Source: Rhodococcus pseudokoreensis (GTDB lineage Bacteria > Actinomycetota > Actinomycetes > Mycobacteriales > Mycobacteriaceae). From it: a DNA stretch of 64,000 bases. Below, in pieces: positions 34,494 to 43,670 of this stretch. The stretch lies in assembly GCF_017068395.1 (NCBI RefSeq), contig NZ_CP070617.1, forward strand, positions 38,289-102,288, given 5' to 3'. The notes under the pieces were generated by a model that had not been told where the DNA came from, ran no database searches, and saw nothing but the letters and a program-made list of their open reading frames with translations. Every line of letters begins with the position of its first letter. The stretch's first letter is position 1. A program made the position numbers and the translations under genes.

Positions 34494-37275
34494 CGACTCC
34501 GTTGCCGACCTGGCCCGGCTCGGTGACGAACTACCACTTGCCCACCAGCGCGTGCTCGGTTCCCTCGAAGCGGCGACCCGCCGACACGAACAGGCCACCG
34601 CCGCGCGCGCCCAAGCTATGCGCGCCGACCAGCAGCGGGCGGTGGCACTTGCCCGAAACCGCTCAGCCCAGCAGGTAATCGAGTTCGGCGGATACGTCCG
34701 CGACAACACCGAAACCGCGACGAATTCAGCCGTCGACGATGTTCTCGCGACCGCCGAGTACGTGCAGCTGGGACACCTCGAGTTGCCCGGGCACGCTCTC
34801 GGTGTCAACGAAGACCTCGAACTGCCGTGGGTGGTTCCGTTGCTCGGCCGGTCCAATCTGGTGGTTTTCGGCGGTGACGATCAGGCGCGGAGCATCGTCC
34901 ACCGGGTGGTACTCGCTGCTCTCACAGGGACGGCGCCCGGCCAGCTCGACGTGATAGGTCACGACCCGCATCTGCGGGGCTGGCTCGCCCCGTTCTCCGG
35001 CCTCAAGGACGCACTCGACGGGTCGCTGTACGTAGTGAGCAGCGCCGATGATCTCGACAAGACACTCGACCGGCTGATCGCGGACGTCCAACGGGTCACC
35101 GATACTATGCGCGGCAGCGAGCCCACTCTGCTCGACTACCGGCGCACGGTCGGGTACCCGGCCGAGCGTCTGCAACTGGTCGTACTCCTGGACTATCCGA
35201 TCGGTGTGACCGACACGATGCACCGCAAGGTCACGACGCTCGCGCGTGTCGGTCCTGCCGCCGGGATCTGCCTCGTCGTTGTGAGCGGGAACGACACCAG
35301 AGGTGGCTCCGAGGGTGCACCGCAGCCGGATCGGGCGCGTGAACTACACGACTTCGGAGAGATCATCGACCAACGATCCGCCTTGCGGTGGTCCCGTTAT
35401 CCGCACTGCAGCGCGCATCTGTCCGCCCCCACCGTGGACGAGGTCATCAAGGCGGTAGCCGATCTCACCGCACGCATGCGCACCGCCGGCGGCCCGCAGG
35501 TCGACTTCGTCGACGTCGAAGACCTCAATGACCGGTGGACCCGATCGAGCGCAGAAGGCATCACCTTTGCCCTCGGACGAGCGGGCCGCGACCTGGTCGA
35601 GGTGCGGTTCGGAGACGAGCGGGAACAGCGTCACAATGCACTCGTGACCGGCGCCGTCGGTCAAGGAAAATCCAATCTCCTCAAGGTAATCATTCACAGT
35701 CTCAGCCAGCGGTACTCGCCTGCCGAGGTGCAGATGTACCTGCTGGATTTCAAGGATGGAGTGTCGCTCTATCCGTACACCTCGACTCCACACTCACCGG
35801 ACTTTTTGCCCCACGCCCGGGTGCTCGGCCTCGAGAGTGACCGCGACTTCGGGCTGGCGGTCCTGCAGGAGATCGACGCCGAACGGGTGCGGCGGGCCGC
35901 GGTCATCAAACCGTACGGCGACAACATCGCCCGGTACCGTCATCAGGTTCCCGCCGCGACGATGCCCCGGATCGTTCTGATGATCGACGAGTTCCAACGC
36001 CTGTTCGAACCGGGAGACGACGCCATCGCCGGACAGGCGGCGCAACTACTGGAGGGCCTCGCCCGCCTCGGTCGCGCGTACGGGATACATGTCCTACTGG
36101 CCTCTCAATCGATCTCCGGTATCTCGGCGCTGATGGCACGGGAGAGCGGGCTCTACGGTCAATTCCCCATCCGGATCGGGTTGAAGAATTCGCCGCAGGA
36201 ATCCGTTGCGACGATGTCCGTCGGAAACGACGGCCCGGCCCGCCTGCGGCACCGCGGCGAGGCAGTGATCAACCTCGACTACGGCTCACTCGGGGCCAAC
36301 CGAACGGTGACCATCGCCTCCGCACAGGACGACATCCTCGACTCGCTGCGTCACACCTGGTGGGAACTCGCCCGCGACACATGTCCCGCCCCGGCCGTGT
36401 TCGACGGGGCACGACTGCTGCGCCCAGCTGACGCGGTCCCGTCGATCCGCCGGCTGCGTGCCGCGCGTCTCACCGCGCAATCAGGTGCCCCGAGTGCTGT
36501 GATCGGGATGCCGATCTCGGTTTCGGCGGTCCCCGCCACGGTCACGTTCACCGCCGAACCGGGGCGAAACCTCGCCGTCCTCGGCGCCGGCGAGAAGCTC
36601 GATCAGCTCGGTGCCGCCCCCGGCGAAACCGCAGCGAATCATGCCATCGGCGTGTTGCAAACGGCCGCGTTGTCATTGGCACTGCAACATCCGGCAGGTG
36701 ACGCCCGATTCGTCAGCATCGAACTGCTCGACGACTCCACAGCGAGCCGAAACAACATGGGACCCTGGCATCACCTCATGGCCCGAATCGGGTTTCCCGT
36801 CGACATCATCGACCGAAACGGGATCCTCAACTTCCTCCAGGAACAAGCCGACGCGATTGCCGAAGCGGACCCGGCAGGACCTGCCACTTACATCCTCGCG
36901 TTCGGGCTGGACCGGATCGGGCGCCTCGACACTCCCGACGCGTTCGCGAACACCCCGGCGGAGGTCCTGCGCGCCGTGCTCCGGGACGGGCCGACGAAGT
37001 CGGTGCATGTTCTCGGGTGGTGGGCCAATACCGCGACGTATCAGGCGCATCTAGGCTTCGCCGGCGACGGGATGGTGGATGTGATGGTGTTCCTGCGAGT
37101 GGACCAGTCCGCGGTGCACGACTTCCTGGGCCCGTTCGTCACCTGGACGGTCCGGGATAACCGGGCCCTGTGGACGGATCGGACCCAATTGCCCGAACCT
37201 ACGGTCCTCGTTCCGTTCTCACCGGTCGGCGACCAGGATGCGCGCGTGATCACCACCGCAGAGTGGGGGCCGTGA
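34483..37275 (+). CDS. FtsK/SpoIIIE (EssC/EccC-like) triple-module ATPase
   Basis: The protein has 930 residues from GTG 34483, overlapping grpE. An N-terminal coiled coil (~1-65) is followed by three ATPase-like modules. The first (~95-340) and third (~680-925) lack a Walker A lysine motif. The middle module is complete, with Walker A GAVGQGKS at 390-397, Walker B RIVLMIDEFQRLF near 495, and LLASQSISG/GLKNSPQES motifs of the FtsK/SpoIIIE group. Three tandem modules resemble EccC/EssC of type VII secretion rather than DNA-pumping FtsK, although no transmembrane helices are seen. The next genes encode small helical proteins and a possible toxin, which supports a secretion or effector-release role. 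Confidence 0.8.
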   Translation: MTTDDSVADLARLGDELPLAHQRVLGSLEAATRRHEQATAARAQAMRADQQRAVALARNRSAQQVIEFGGYVRDNTETATNSAVDDVLATAEYVQLGHLELPGHALGVNEDLELPWVVPLLGRSNLVVFGGDDQARSIVHRVVLAALTGTAPGQLDVIGHDPHLRGWLAPFSGLKDALDGSLYVVSSADDLDKTLDRLIADVQRVTDTMRGSEPTLLDYRRTVGYPAERLQLVVLLDYPIGVTDTMHRKVTTLARVGPAAGICLVVVSGNDTRGGSEGAPQPDRARELHDFGEIIDQRSALRWSRYPHCSAHLSAPTVDEVIKAVADLTARMRTAGGPQVDFVDVEDLNDRWTRSSAEGITFALGRAGRDLVEVRFGDEREQRHNALVTGAVGQGKSNLLKVIIHSLSQRYSPAEVQMYLLDFKDGVSLYPYTSTPHSPDFLPHARVLGLESDRDFGLAVLQEIDAERVRRAAVIKPYGDNIARYRHQVPAATMPRIVLMIDEFQRLFEPGDDAIAGQAAQLLEGLARLGRAYGIHVLLASQSISGISALMARESGLYGQFPIRIGLKNSPQESVATMSVGNDGPARLRHRGEAVINLDYGSLGANRTVTIASAQDDILDSLRHTWWELARDTCPAPAVFDGARLLRPADAVPSIRRLRAARLTAQSGAPSAVIGMPISVSAVPATVTFTAEPGRNLAVLGAGEKLDQLGAAPGETAANHAIGVLQTAALSLALQHPAGDARFVSIELLDDSTASRNNMGPWHHLMARIGFPVDIIDRNGILNFLQEQADAIAEADPAGPATYILAFGLDRIGRLDTPDAFANTPAEVLRAVLRDGPTKSVHVLGWWANTATYQAHLGFAGDGMVDVMVFLRVDQSAVHDFLGPFVTWTVRDNRALWTDRTQLPEPTVLVPFSPVGDQDARVITTAEWGP

Positions 37276-37883
37276 TGGGATCCGCCTCCAAGCCGGATGC
37301 CTACCGGCAGTATCTCGCCGCCATCGAGGCCATCCTCGATATCCCCAGCGGGCTTGACCGCGCACAGGCTGCCGCCGCCCAGGAGAGCCGGCGCGTGGCC
37401 GACGAGCAGGCGCGCGTCGCGCTCACCCACGGCCAGCGTGCCGAGCAGATTCGACGCGGCAGCATCGACAGTTACAGGGCCGCGGCGCAGACCTTGGCCG
37501 GCCTCGGGCTACGCCTGCCCGGGTCGGTGAGGCCCGCGCCGGGCATGGTCGGTGACGCAGACGAACTGCAACGGATGCAGAACGTGCAAGCCCGGCTCTG
37601 TGACCTGGTGGACAGGTGCGCACTCGAGGCTGAGAGCACGGCTCGCGTTCGGGCCCGCGCAGACCAGCAGCGAGCGGCGCAAGCGCAGGCCGCCGCCGCT
37701 GCCCTGCGTAAACGGCAAGAACTGGCTCGCCAGGACAGGGAGCGGCAAGCCGAATCGTTTCGCCTGGCGGACGAGGCCGAACACCTCGCTCGCCAGGCGC
37801 GGGCCAGACGCCGCACCCTCACCTCCCTCGCCGGTGCGGCGGTCATTCTCATTCTCCTCGTTGTCCTCGTTGTGTTGTTGTAA
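37275..37883 (+). CDS. coiled-coil protein with C-terminal membrane anchor
   Basis: The protein has 202 residues; ATG 37275 overlaps the previous stop by one base. It is almost entirely helical and Ala/Gln/Arg-rich (e.g. RARADQQRAAQAQAAAAALRKRQELARQDRERQ), with a single C-terminal hydrophobic helix (LAGAAVILILLVVLVVLL), i.e. a tail-anchored topology. No catalytic motif is visible. It may recruit the soluble FtsK-like ATPase to the membrane. Confidence 0.65.
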   Translation: MGSASKPDAYRQYLAAIEAILDIPSGLDRAQAAAAQESRRVADEQARVALTHGQRAEQIRRGSIDSYRAAAQTLAGLGLRLPGSVRPAPGMVGDADELQRMQNVQARLCDLVDRCALEAESTARVRARADQQRAAQAQAAAAALRKRQELARQDRERQAESFRLADEAEHLARQARARRRTLTSLAGAAVILILLVVLVVLL

Positions 37884-37896
37884 GGGAAGGAAAAAC

Positions 37897-38157
37897 ATGT
37901 CTCAATTGACTCAACTCAAGCAACGGGTCGCCGCCGTCGGTAACGACGCGAAGACCACTGCGCAGGGACTTGCCGGGTTCAAGTCGAAATTCTCCAACGC
38001 CGTCAATCAAGTCACCGCCACCCTCGGCGGAAGCTCACAGCATGTCGACCGGGACATGGTCCAGGCGCTCCAAGCCGCAGAGAAACAAGTGGACCAGGCG
38101 ATTGTGGCGCTGCAGCAGGCGGCGCAGGTGGCCAACCGCTACTCCTCGTCGCTGTAG
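37897..38157 (+). CDS. small helical protein, WXG100-like in size
   Basis: This 86-residue protein starts at ATG 37897 after GGGAAGGA. It is predicted helical in two halves around a Gly/Ser break (TATLGGSSQHVD), like the hairpins of WXG100 substrates, but it lacks the WXG tripeptide, having only Gly/Ser at the turn. Its position between an EssC-like ATPase and a larger helical-plus-effector protein is where T7SS substrates or chaperones are found. The WXG100 relationship is by size and context only. Confidence 0.55.
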   Translation: MSQLTQLKQRVAAVGNDAKTTAQGLAGFKSKFSNAVNQVTATLGGSSQHVDRDMVQALQAAEKQVDQAIVALQQAAQVANRYSSSL

Positions 38158-38205
38158 GCCACTCCCGCACCCAGCCTTCCGCCTCAACGGCATCAGGCTC
38201 CTAGA

Positions 38206-39051
38206 GTGCGCCAGCACGCGAAATGGAACAGCATGGTCAGTGAACTGGAAGGACTCTGCAGCACCCTCGAGGGTATCGAGGCAGAGATCCGGGAGATGGC
38301 CCTCATCGCCGCCCGGCAGGCCGACCAATTGGCCACGACCGCCATTGAAGTGGCTGCGGTCCGCGGCCAAGTCGGAGCGGGCACCCAACTCGGACCCGCC
38401 GTCCACGCGTTCGGAGCAGCTTCGCAGGCTTGTCGGCGTGCCGCGCAACTCCTGGATCAATCCCGCACACACGGGCGCGAGTTCCGCACCCGCATCATCG
38501 GTGAGCCGCAACGCGGTGGCCCGTCGGTCGCCACCGCCTCGCGTTCGGACGCGAACGCGGACGCATCGGCGGACGTTGACGACGTCACCGTGCACCGCCT
38601 CTTCACAGAATCGTCTTATCCGATTCAAGCGGATTCGGGGCGGTGCTTCCTCGCTGTAGGCGACCCCCTCCGGCCACTTACCGATACGATTCCGGCGGTC
38701 CGCGACGGGTCCTTTCTCGCCGTCATTCACGGGAACGGAAGCGAGGTCGGCATCGGTCCACAATCGCTGAACGCGATGCAACTGGCGAGCTTGATTCGCC
38801 GTGACCCCCACTACACTGCGGGTCAACCCGTGACGTTGTTCTCCTGTTCGACCGGGTCTACCGACGAGGGCGTCGCGCAGCAGTTGGCGCGGGCACTGGG
38901 TAGCCGAGTTACCGCGCCCACAGACAGCGTGTGGCTACCACCGAACAATCTCGGCAAGATCGTGATCAGCCCCGGAAATTCAGAGGGGCGCCCGATCGTC
39001 GACACGACAGGGAAGGGAATGGGTCGTTGGCGCACATTTCATCCCGCATAA
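38206..39051 (+). CDS. helical N-terminus fused to caspase/CHAT-like domain, candidate effector
   Basis: The frame opens at GTG 38206 (281 residues); ATG 38233 is an alternative. The N-terminal ~100 residues are helical (LEGLCSTLEGIEAEIREMALIAARQADQL), resembling T7SS substrate domains. After an Ala/Asp-rich linker, a C-terminal ~150-residue domain has SFLAVIHGNGSEVG and GQPVTLFSCSTGSTDEGVAQQLARALG. The His-Gly and Ser-Cys-x-x-Gly motifs, spaced ~50 residues apart, are the pattern of caspase/CHAT-fold peptidases and of actinobacterial polymorphic-toxin tips. Peptidase activity is inferred, not shown. Confidence 0.6.
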   Translation: MRQHAKWNSMVSELEGLCSTLEGIEAEIREMALIAARQADQLATTAIEVAAVRGQVGAGTQLGPAVHAFGAASQACRRAAQLLDQSRTHGREFRTRIIGEPQRGGPSVATASRSDANADASADVDDVTVHRLFTESSYPIQADSGRCFLAVGDPLRPLTDTIPAVRDGSFLAVIHGNGSEVGIGPQSLNAMQLASLIRRDPHYTAGQPVTLFSCSTGSTDEGVAQQLARALGSRVTAPTDSVWLPPNNLGKIVISPGNSEGRPIVDTTGKGMGRWRTFHPA

Positions 39052-39078
39052 CAAGATCCGAAGGAGCAGAAACGAGAT

Positions 39079-39504
39079 GTGCGACGTGCAGGAACTGTCA
39101 TGGCCCCTTCGGTGACGGTCATCAGCTTCACCCCCAACCCCGGCCGCGCACCGCTCCCGGACGCCGCTGCGGTCGCCGACTATCTCCAGCAGGGCAGCAT
39201 CATCGTCAGAGCCGTCGGCTTCGCCGAGGACTGTATCGATCCGACAGCCGGTGCCGTCGTCCCGATCGGCTGCGCCACCGACGGCGAGTACAGCTGGCCC
39301 CTCGCGATCGCGTACTATGTGCGCCGATACGGCATACCCTTCGACGGCCGACTCCTTGAGTCCATCCGGGAACGCAACTACCAATGCCCCTCGGTGCCGC
39401 CGGAATCGGTGCAACAGATCCGACACGAGACCTGGGCATCCCCCAGCGCCGATCCGCCTAGCGGGACACCGTTTTCGGAGCAGGACGACGACCCTTTCCT
39501 TTGA
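39079..39504 (+). CDS. small soluble protein, possible immunity protein
   Basis: The frame begins at GTG 39079 (141 residues), with ATG 39100 as an alternative; AAGGAG lies at 39061-39066. It has an alpha/beta-looking sequence with a DGEYSWPLAIAYYVRRYGIPF segment and an acidic C-terminus. It directly follows the candidate effector gene, the usual place for an immunity protein, and is the last gene of the operon, ending four bases from a converging gene. I do not recognise the family with certainty. Confidence 0.5.
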   Translation: MRRAGTVMAPSVTVISFTPNPGRAPLPDAAAVADYLQQGSIIVRAVGFAEDCIDPTAGAVVPIGCATDGEYSWPLAIAYYVRRYGIPFDGRLLESIRERNYQCPSVPPESVQQIRHETWASPSADPPSGTPFSEQDDDPFL

Positions 39505-39507
39505 TAT

Positions 39508-40506
39508 TCATGTGTAGTGGTCGTCGAGCCCCCAGCAGATGCGGACGAAGTTCCTGACCGTCGACCATTCCGGATATTCCGGAGCGGCGCGCATCGACGA
39601 CGAAAAGCGGGCGTAGTCCGGAGCCGGGATCCCGGCCACCTCCCACGCGGCACGTCGAATGCCTGTGATCGCGCTGCGTGGGATACCCAACGCACGCTGC
39701 GTTCTATTGGTCGTCCACACCTCCGCTGGAAGCGCCGAGGCGATCGCGAGGAACTGGGCCACGTCACCGGTCAGGCGCAATCCCTGTTCTTGACGTAACG
39801 CCAACGGAGTCGCAAGCTGAAAGCTTCCGCGGATCGCTCCGCCGCGCAGTTCGGCGACAAAGCCTGCAGTATCAGTCGCGAACGTCTCGTAGTCGATCTG
39901 AAACTGAATGCCCGCCTCCGCCTCCCGGAGAGCGCGCAGCGGATGGGAGCGATCCCAGCGCACGGAAGCTGCGGTGACCTGCGGCATCGACGCCACCAGA
40001 TCCGAGATGCACGACACGCTCGCGTACCGGTCGGATCGTCCAGGTGCGAGGGGCCAGATGATCACGTAATCCCAGATCGCCGCGGCGAAGCGTTGCGCCA
40101 TCGCCGGTGTCACGGCGATACATGCTTGGCCGTGCTCGATCAGGAGATTCTCCAGGCCGACCCCGAACACGGGATCCTCCGCGACGACCAAGACCATCGC
40201 CGCGTCCGGTGTGGTCCGGTTCGCGCGATCCGGCAACCACCGAGCACCTGGTGACCCCGTCGACGCCGGCACCCGATCGATGAGCGTGTCGACGACCCTT
40301 CGCAGTGCTTGAACTCCGTTCCCACGCAACCGAAGCGAGACGAGGTAACAGTAGAGATGTCGCTCGTCGATTTCCGTGCCCGCGGGGAAACCGTTTGCCG
40401 TGCACCACGACTGGATTTCCTCAAACGCATCGGGAGCGCTTGAACACCTGGCACCCCGCGATAACTCGCCGTCAGTCATCGGGCTTGCCCCGGGTATATT
40501 ACTCAT
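39508..40506 (-). CDS. response-regulator-like protein
   Basis: The protein has 332 residues from ATG 40506. The middle has a receiver-like alternation (AAMVLVVAEDPVFGVGLENLLIEHG...YVIIWPLAPG..VASMPQVTAASVRW), but the phospho-acceptor Asp is not obvious. The C-terminal ~80 residues are helical with a possible HTH (TQRALGIPRSAITGIRRAAWEVAGI). The gene runs toward the chaperone operon and lies next to several LuxR-type regulators. A regulator is likely; phosphorylation is doubtful. Confidence 0.45.
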   Translation of the reverse strand: MSNIPGASPMTDGELSRGARCSSAPDAFEEIQSWCTANGFPAGTEIDERHLYCYLVSLRLRGNGVQALRRVVDTLIDRVPASTGSPGARWLPDRANRTTPDAAMVLVVAEDPVFGVGLENLLIEHGQACIAVTPAMAQRFAAAIWDYVIIWPLAPGRSDRYASVSCISDLVASMPQVTAASVRWDRSHPLRALREAEAGIQFQIDYETFATDTAGFVAELRGGAIRGSFQLATPLALRQEQGLRLTGDVAQFLAIASALPAEVWTTNRTQRALGIPRSAITGIRRAAWEVAGIPAPDYARFSSSMRAAPEYPEWSTVRNFVRICWGLDDHYT

Positions 40507-40664
40507 CACAGTGCCCTTCGCGACGGATTCGATGAGACGAGACGGACCCGTGACAGATAACGGAACAGCCCCGACGAGCAATGGACACGATCGGAGTCGA
40601 GGGGGAAAGTTCGGCCGACCCCACCGAGATTCCGACGCTCCCCGCCTGCTGCCGAGCAGTGAGG

Positions 40665-41243
40665 TCAGGAACTGCCGAACAGGTTTCCGAGATCCGCGCT
40701 TCCCATCCCCGGGTTGGGCGCGGCGAGGTCAGGTCCGATGCGAAAGTTGCGGATGTGGAAGGGCATGGGGTCGTCCGCGGATTGCACGCATCCGGTGAAG
40801 GCCCCGTAATCCCCGTTGGGGAGGTTGTTGAGGGTGACGGTGAAGGGGGTGTCCTCGAAACCAGGCCAGTTCTGTCCGTCGGGTACGTCGATCACCTGAC
40901 TGGGAAGGGTGCCCGCGGGTGGGTACACGCCTTCGGCGGCGAATCCGGTGCCGGTGAAGTCCGGTTGCGCCGACGCGGCGGGGTCCCAGTCAGCGAGCGC
41001 CTCACGCAGGGCGGCCGCATCGATCGGGCCCCTTACCACAGTCGGGGTTTGGCAGTACATGTTCTCAGGGGCGGTCACGGTCACGGCTGCGGTGGTGCCA
41101 GTCACCGATGCGGTGAGGACCTCAGTGTTCTCGAGCACCGGCGAACTCCCCGGAACGGCCGACGCAACTGCCGGCGCCAGGAGCAGCCCAGCAACGGTCA
41201 GGCTGCCGCAAAAGACAATTCCGATCTTCAGGTGCATTCTCAT
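40665..41243 (-). CDS. secreted protein of unknown function
   Basis: The protein has 192 residues from ATG 41243, with a GAGGAGAG ribosome site. A clear signal peptide (MRMHLKIGIVFCGSLTVAGLLLAPAVASA) is followed by a beta-rich mature domain of ~160 residues with two Cys (NMYCQTPTV and FTGCVQSA), probably a disulfide. No catalytic motif was recognised. It may belong to the envelope proteins encoded by the 41-47.6 kb cluster. Confidence 0.65.
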   Translation of the reverse strand: MRMHLKIGIVFCGSLTVAGLLLAPAVASAVPGSSPVLENTEVLTASVTGTTAAVTVTAPENMYCQTPTVVRGPIDAAALREALADWDPAASAQPDFTGTGFAAEGVYPPAGTLPSQVIDVPDGQNWPGFEDTPFTVTLNNLPNGDYGAFTGCVQSADDPMPFHIRNFRIGPDLAAPNPGMGSADLGNLFGSS

Positions 41244-41388
41244 CTGTCTCTCCTCGCTGGGCGGTGCCTGACATCTGTGTAAGCGCGGTGTTCTCGCCGG
41301 GAACAACGCCCGGTGGAACCGCAGCAGTCGCGGTTCGACGGTAGGCCAGGCTGGGGTCTGTGCCGAGACGGCAGAAATAGGGGCACGG

Positions 41389-42441
41389 TCATGGCGGGTC
41401 GGTCCGGTTCGGTCGGGTGAGCCGATGCCCGTCGTGTCCGAACTCGACGCGGGCGACGTCGTCGTGGTCGCTGCGGAGGATGGTGACCAGGGCGTGACGG
41501 TGTGGGGGTAGGACTCTGATGGTGAGGGTGCCGTGGGTTGTCGCGGCGAGGGTGTCGGCGACGGCGGTGTGGATGCGGTCTCGCACGTCGGTGGGGGTGG
41601 TGTTCATGCCGTGGTCGTCGAGCATGATGACGTCAACTCCGCGGGCGCGGGCAGCCCGTACGGCGGTGACCACACCGGGGGCGACGAGGGCAGGGGCGCG
41701 GAGGGTGTCTCGCAGGTGGGCCTCGAGGAGTCGGCACGCCAATCGGTCGTCGTCGGTGAGGTGTTCGGCGACGCTGATGCGTTCGAGCAGCGGCCGGGCG
41801 AGGTCGTCGAGGCGCCGCAGCTGGCGGTCGCGTTCGTCGAGGATTGCGGTGTCGGCAGCCTGGGCGGCGACCCGGATGGTGGTTTGTTCGCGCAGGTCGA
41901 AGATTCTTCGTGCGGCGGGCCGGATGGTCCATGCGAAGAACGTCGCCATCAGCAGCGGGGCGAGATTGATCGCGGATATGCCGATCCCGTAGCTTGCGCC
42001 CTGCCCGGTGCGGGCCGCCCACAGCACGCAACTCGACAGTGTTGCGGCCATGCCGGCCCAGGCGAGGAGTGTGCGGCCGCGCACACACATGTAGGTGTAG
42101 ATCGCGGTGGACGCGGCCAGCGGCCACAACTGCAGCAGACCGTCGATGGGGACCGGGACGACGGCGAGAACCAGGGTGACCGCGATCGGACCGGACACCG
42201 TCAGGGCGGCGCTGGTCCAGGTCGGCAGCGGATCCCCGGGAACCAGGATGAGGGCGGCGGCGCCGACGCTGACGATCAGCCAGGCGGCGAGTTCGGCCAA
42301 TAGGGCGCCGGGCCCGGGGCTGGTGGTCGTGCTGACCAGCAGGAAGGTCAGCACGTACGCCGCGACCACGGTTTTCGCGGCGGTGCTGCGTAGCCCGAGC
42401 AGCTCACGCACATCCCGGGTCTCGGCCCCGGTGGTGGTCAT
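41389..42441 (-). CDS. membrane sensor-like protein, kinase-related without catalytic motifs
   Basis: The protein has 350 residues. About six transmembrane helices occupy residues 20-175. A helical dimerisation-like segment follows (FDLREQTTIRVAAQAADTAILDERDRQLRRLDDLARPLLERI), then a domain of the size of a histidine-kinase ATPase domain that lacks the N, G1 and G2 boxes. No phospho-accepting His in kinase context is seen. Its start overlaps the stop of the true kinase gene (ATGA). It is probably a sensor or pseudokinase partner. Confidence 0.6.
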   Translation of the reverse strand: MTTTGAETRDVRELLGLRSTAAKTVVAAYVLTFLLVSTTTSPGPGALLAELAAWLIVSVGAAALILVPGDPLPTWTSAALTVSGPIAVTLVLAVVPVPIDGLLQLWPLAASTAIYTYMCVRGRTLLAWAGMAATLSSCVLWAARTGQGASYGIGISAINLAPLLMATFFAWTIRPAARRIFDLREQTTIRVAAQAADTAILDERDRQLRRLDDLARPLLERISVAEHLTDDDRLACRLLEAHLRDTLRAPALVAPGVVTAVRAARARGVDVIMLDDHGMNTTPTDVRDRIHTAVADTLAATTHGTLTIRVLPPHRHALVTILRSDHDDVARVEFGHDGHRLTRPNRTDPP

Positions 42442-43670
42442 CGGGCCGCCCAGTCGAGGTGGACGGTGGTGCCCCGGCCGGGTCGGGTGTCGATCCGGGC
42501 CGACCCGCCGGGGGTTTGACGCATCCGGGCGAGGATGCTGACGGTGATGCCGAGTCGGTGCGCGGGCACCGCGGTGCGGTCGAAGCCGGCGCCGTCGTCG
42601 ACCACCCGTACCTTCAGCCGGTCGGATTCGACAGCGACGGTGACTGTGCGGGCGGCGCCGGGTCCGGCATGGAGGCGGCTGTTGCGGATGGCTTCCCCCA
42701 GCGCCGCCCCCATCGCGCGTACCGTCTCGGCCGGGAGGCTCGCGGGTTCGCCGGTCTCACCACCGGTGGCGGTGAATTCGGCGCCGGCGTCGGCGGCCGC
42801 CGCGGCCGCACGGAGGTGCGCGAGTGCCTCGGCCGGAGTGAATGGGTGATCGGACGTGATTCCGGTTCGGAGCGCGTCGAGTTCCTGCAGGGTGGTGGTG
42901 GCCAGGGTGCGTACCAGCCGGAGGGGTTGTGCCCGCGAGGATGCCAGCAGCGTCGCCATCACCCCGTCGTGGACCAGGGCGTCGAAGCGTTCCCGTTCGA
43001 CGGTGCGGGCGTGCTGGGCGGCCGCGGCCGAGGCCGCGGTGTGGGTGGCCTCGGTGGTGGCATCGAGGACCCGCCCGGTGCGCAGGGCCATCGCCGCCCC
43101 GCCGACGAACAGGGTGCAGAACATGATCGCGAACGCGATCTCCGGGAGCAGCATCGCCGCAGACGCGTCCTGCCGAGCGACGAGATTGATCATTTGCACG
43201 AGGACGCACCCGGTCACCAGATGCGCGAACGCGATCGTGGTGGGCCAGGCCACAATTCCCGCGAGACTCGCCAGCCCCGGGAAGGCGGCCAACCACACCC
43301 CGTCGTCGGCGGGCAGTTGCGGACCGCGCCATGCCAACGGCCAACTGCCGGCGGCGGCGAGGAAGGTCACTGCCGCGGCGGCGGCCGTCATCCGCATGAC
43401 GGTGGCGTGCGGTCGCAGCGACACAATCCCGGGCAACAGACCGGTCCCGAAGACCGTGACCACCGCAAGCGGGGTCCACCACGGAGCCATCCGAGGCTGC
43501 ATCAAAGTGATCGAGGGCAGCAGCAGTATCAGGTAGGCGAGGTAGCCTACGCTGGTGAACCGGGCAAACATCCGCAGAATACGGTCGGTATTGTCCCAGC
43601 CGACGGCGGAGGAGGCAGCCGTACGCATCATGCGTGTCAGCGGTTCGGGTGCTCGGGGACGGGCAGCCAA
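42438..43670 (-). CDS. membrane histidine kinase (HisKA_3/NarL type)
   Basis: The protein has 410 residues. Five to six transmembrane helices lie in residues 30-195. The dimerisation region has RERFDALVHDGVMATLL, with the His typical of HisKA_3 kinases. The ATPase domain has GEAIRNSRLHAG (N box), VVDDGAGFD (G1) and GTTVHLDW (C-terminal strand). Such kinases phosphorylate LuxR/NarL-type regulators; the neighbouring gene 43637-44317, overlapping by 34 bases, encodes one. Confidence 0.78.
   Translation of the reverse strand: MAARPRAPEPLTRMMRTAASSAVGWDNTDRILRMFARFTSVGYLAYLILLLPSITLMQPRMAPWWTPLAVVTVFGTGLLPGIVSLRPHATVMRMTAAAAAVTFLAAAGSWPLAWRGPQLPADDGVWLAAFPGLASLAGIVAWPTTIAFAHLVTGCVLVQMINLVARQDASAAMLLPEIAFAIMFCTLFVGGAAMALRTGRVLDATTEATHTAASAAAAQHARTVERERFDALVHDGVMATLLASSRAQPLRLVRTLATTTLQELDALRTGITSDHPFTPAEALAHLRAAAAAADAGAEFTATGGETGEPASLPAETVRAMGAALGEAIRNSRLHAGPGAARTVTVAVESDRLKVRVVDDGAGFDRTAVPAHRLGITVSILARMRQTPGGSARIDTRPGRGTTVHLDWAAR

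Noticed and set aside
34483..37275. FtsK-like gene as a plasmid DNA translocase
   Set aside because: It lacks the membrane N-terminus and gamma domain of FtsK and has three tandem modules; the neighbourhood is chaperone and effector genes, not transfer genes.
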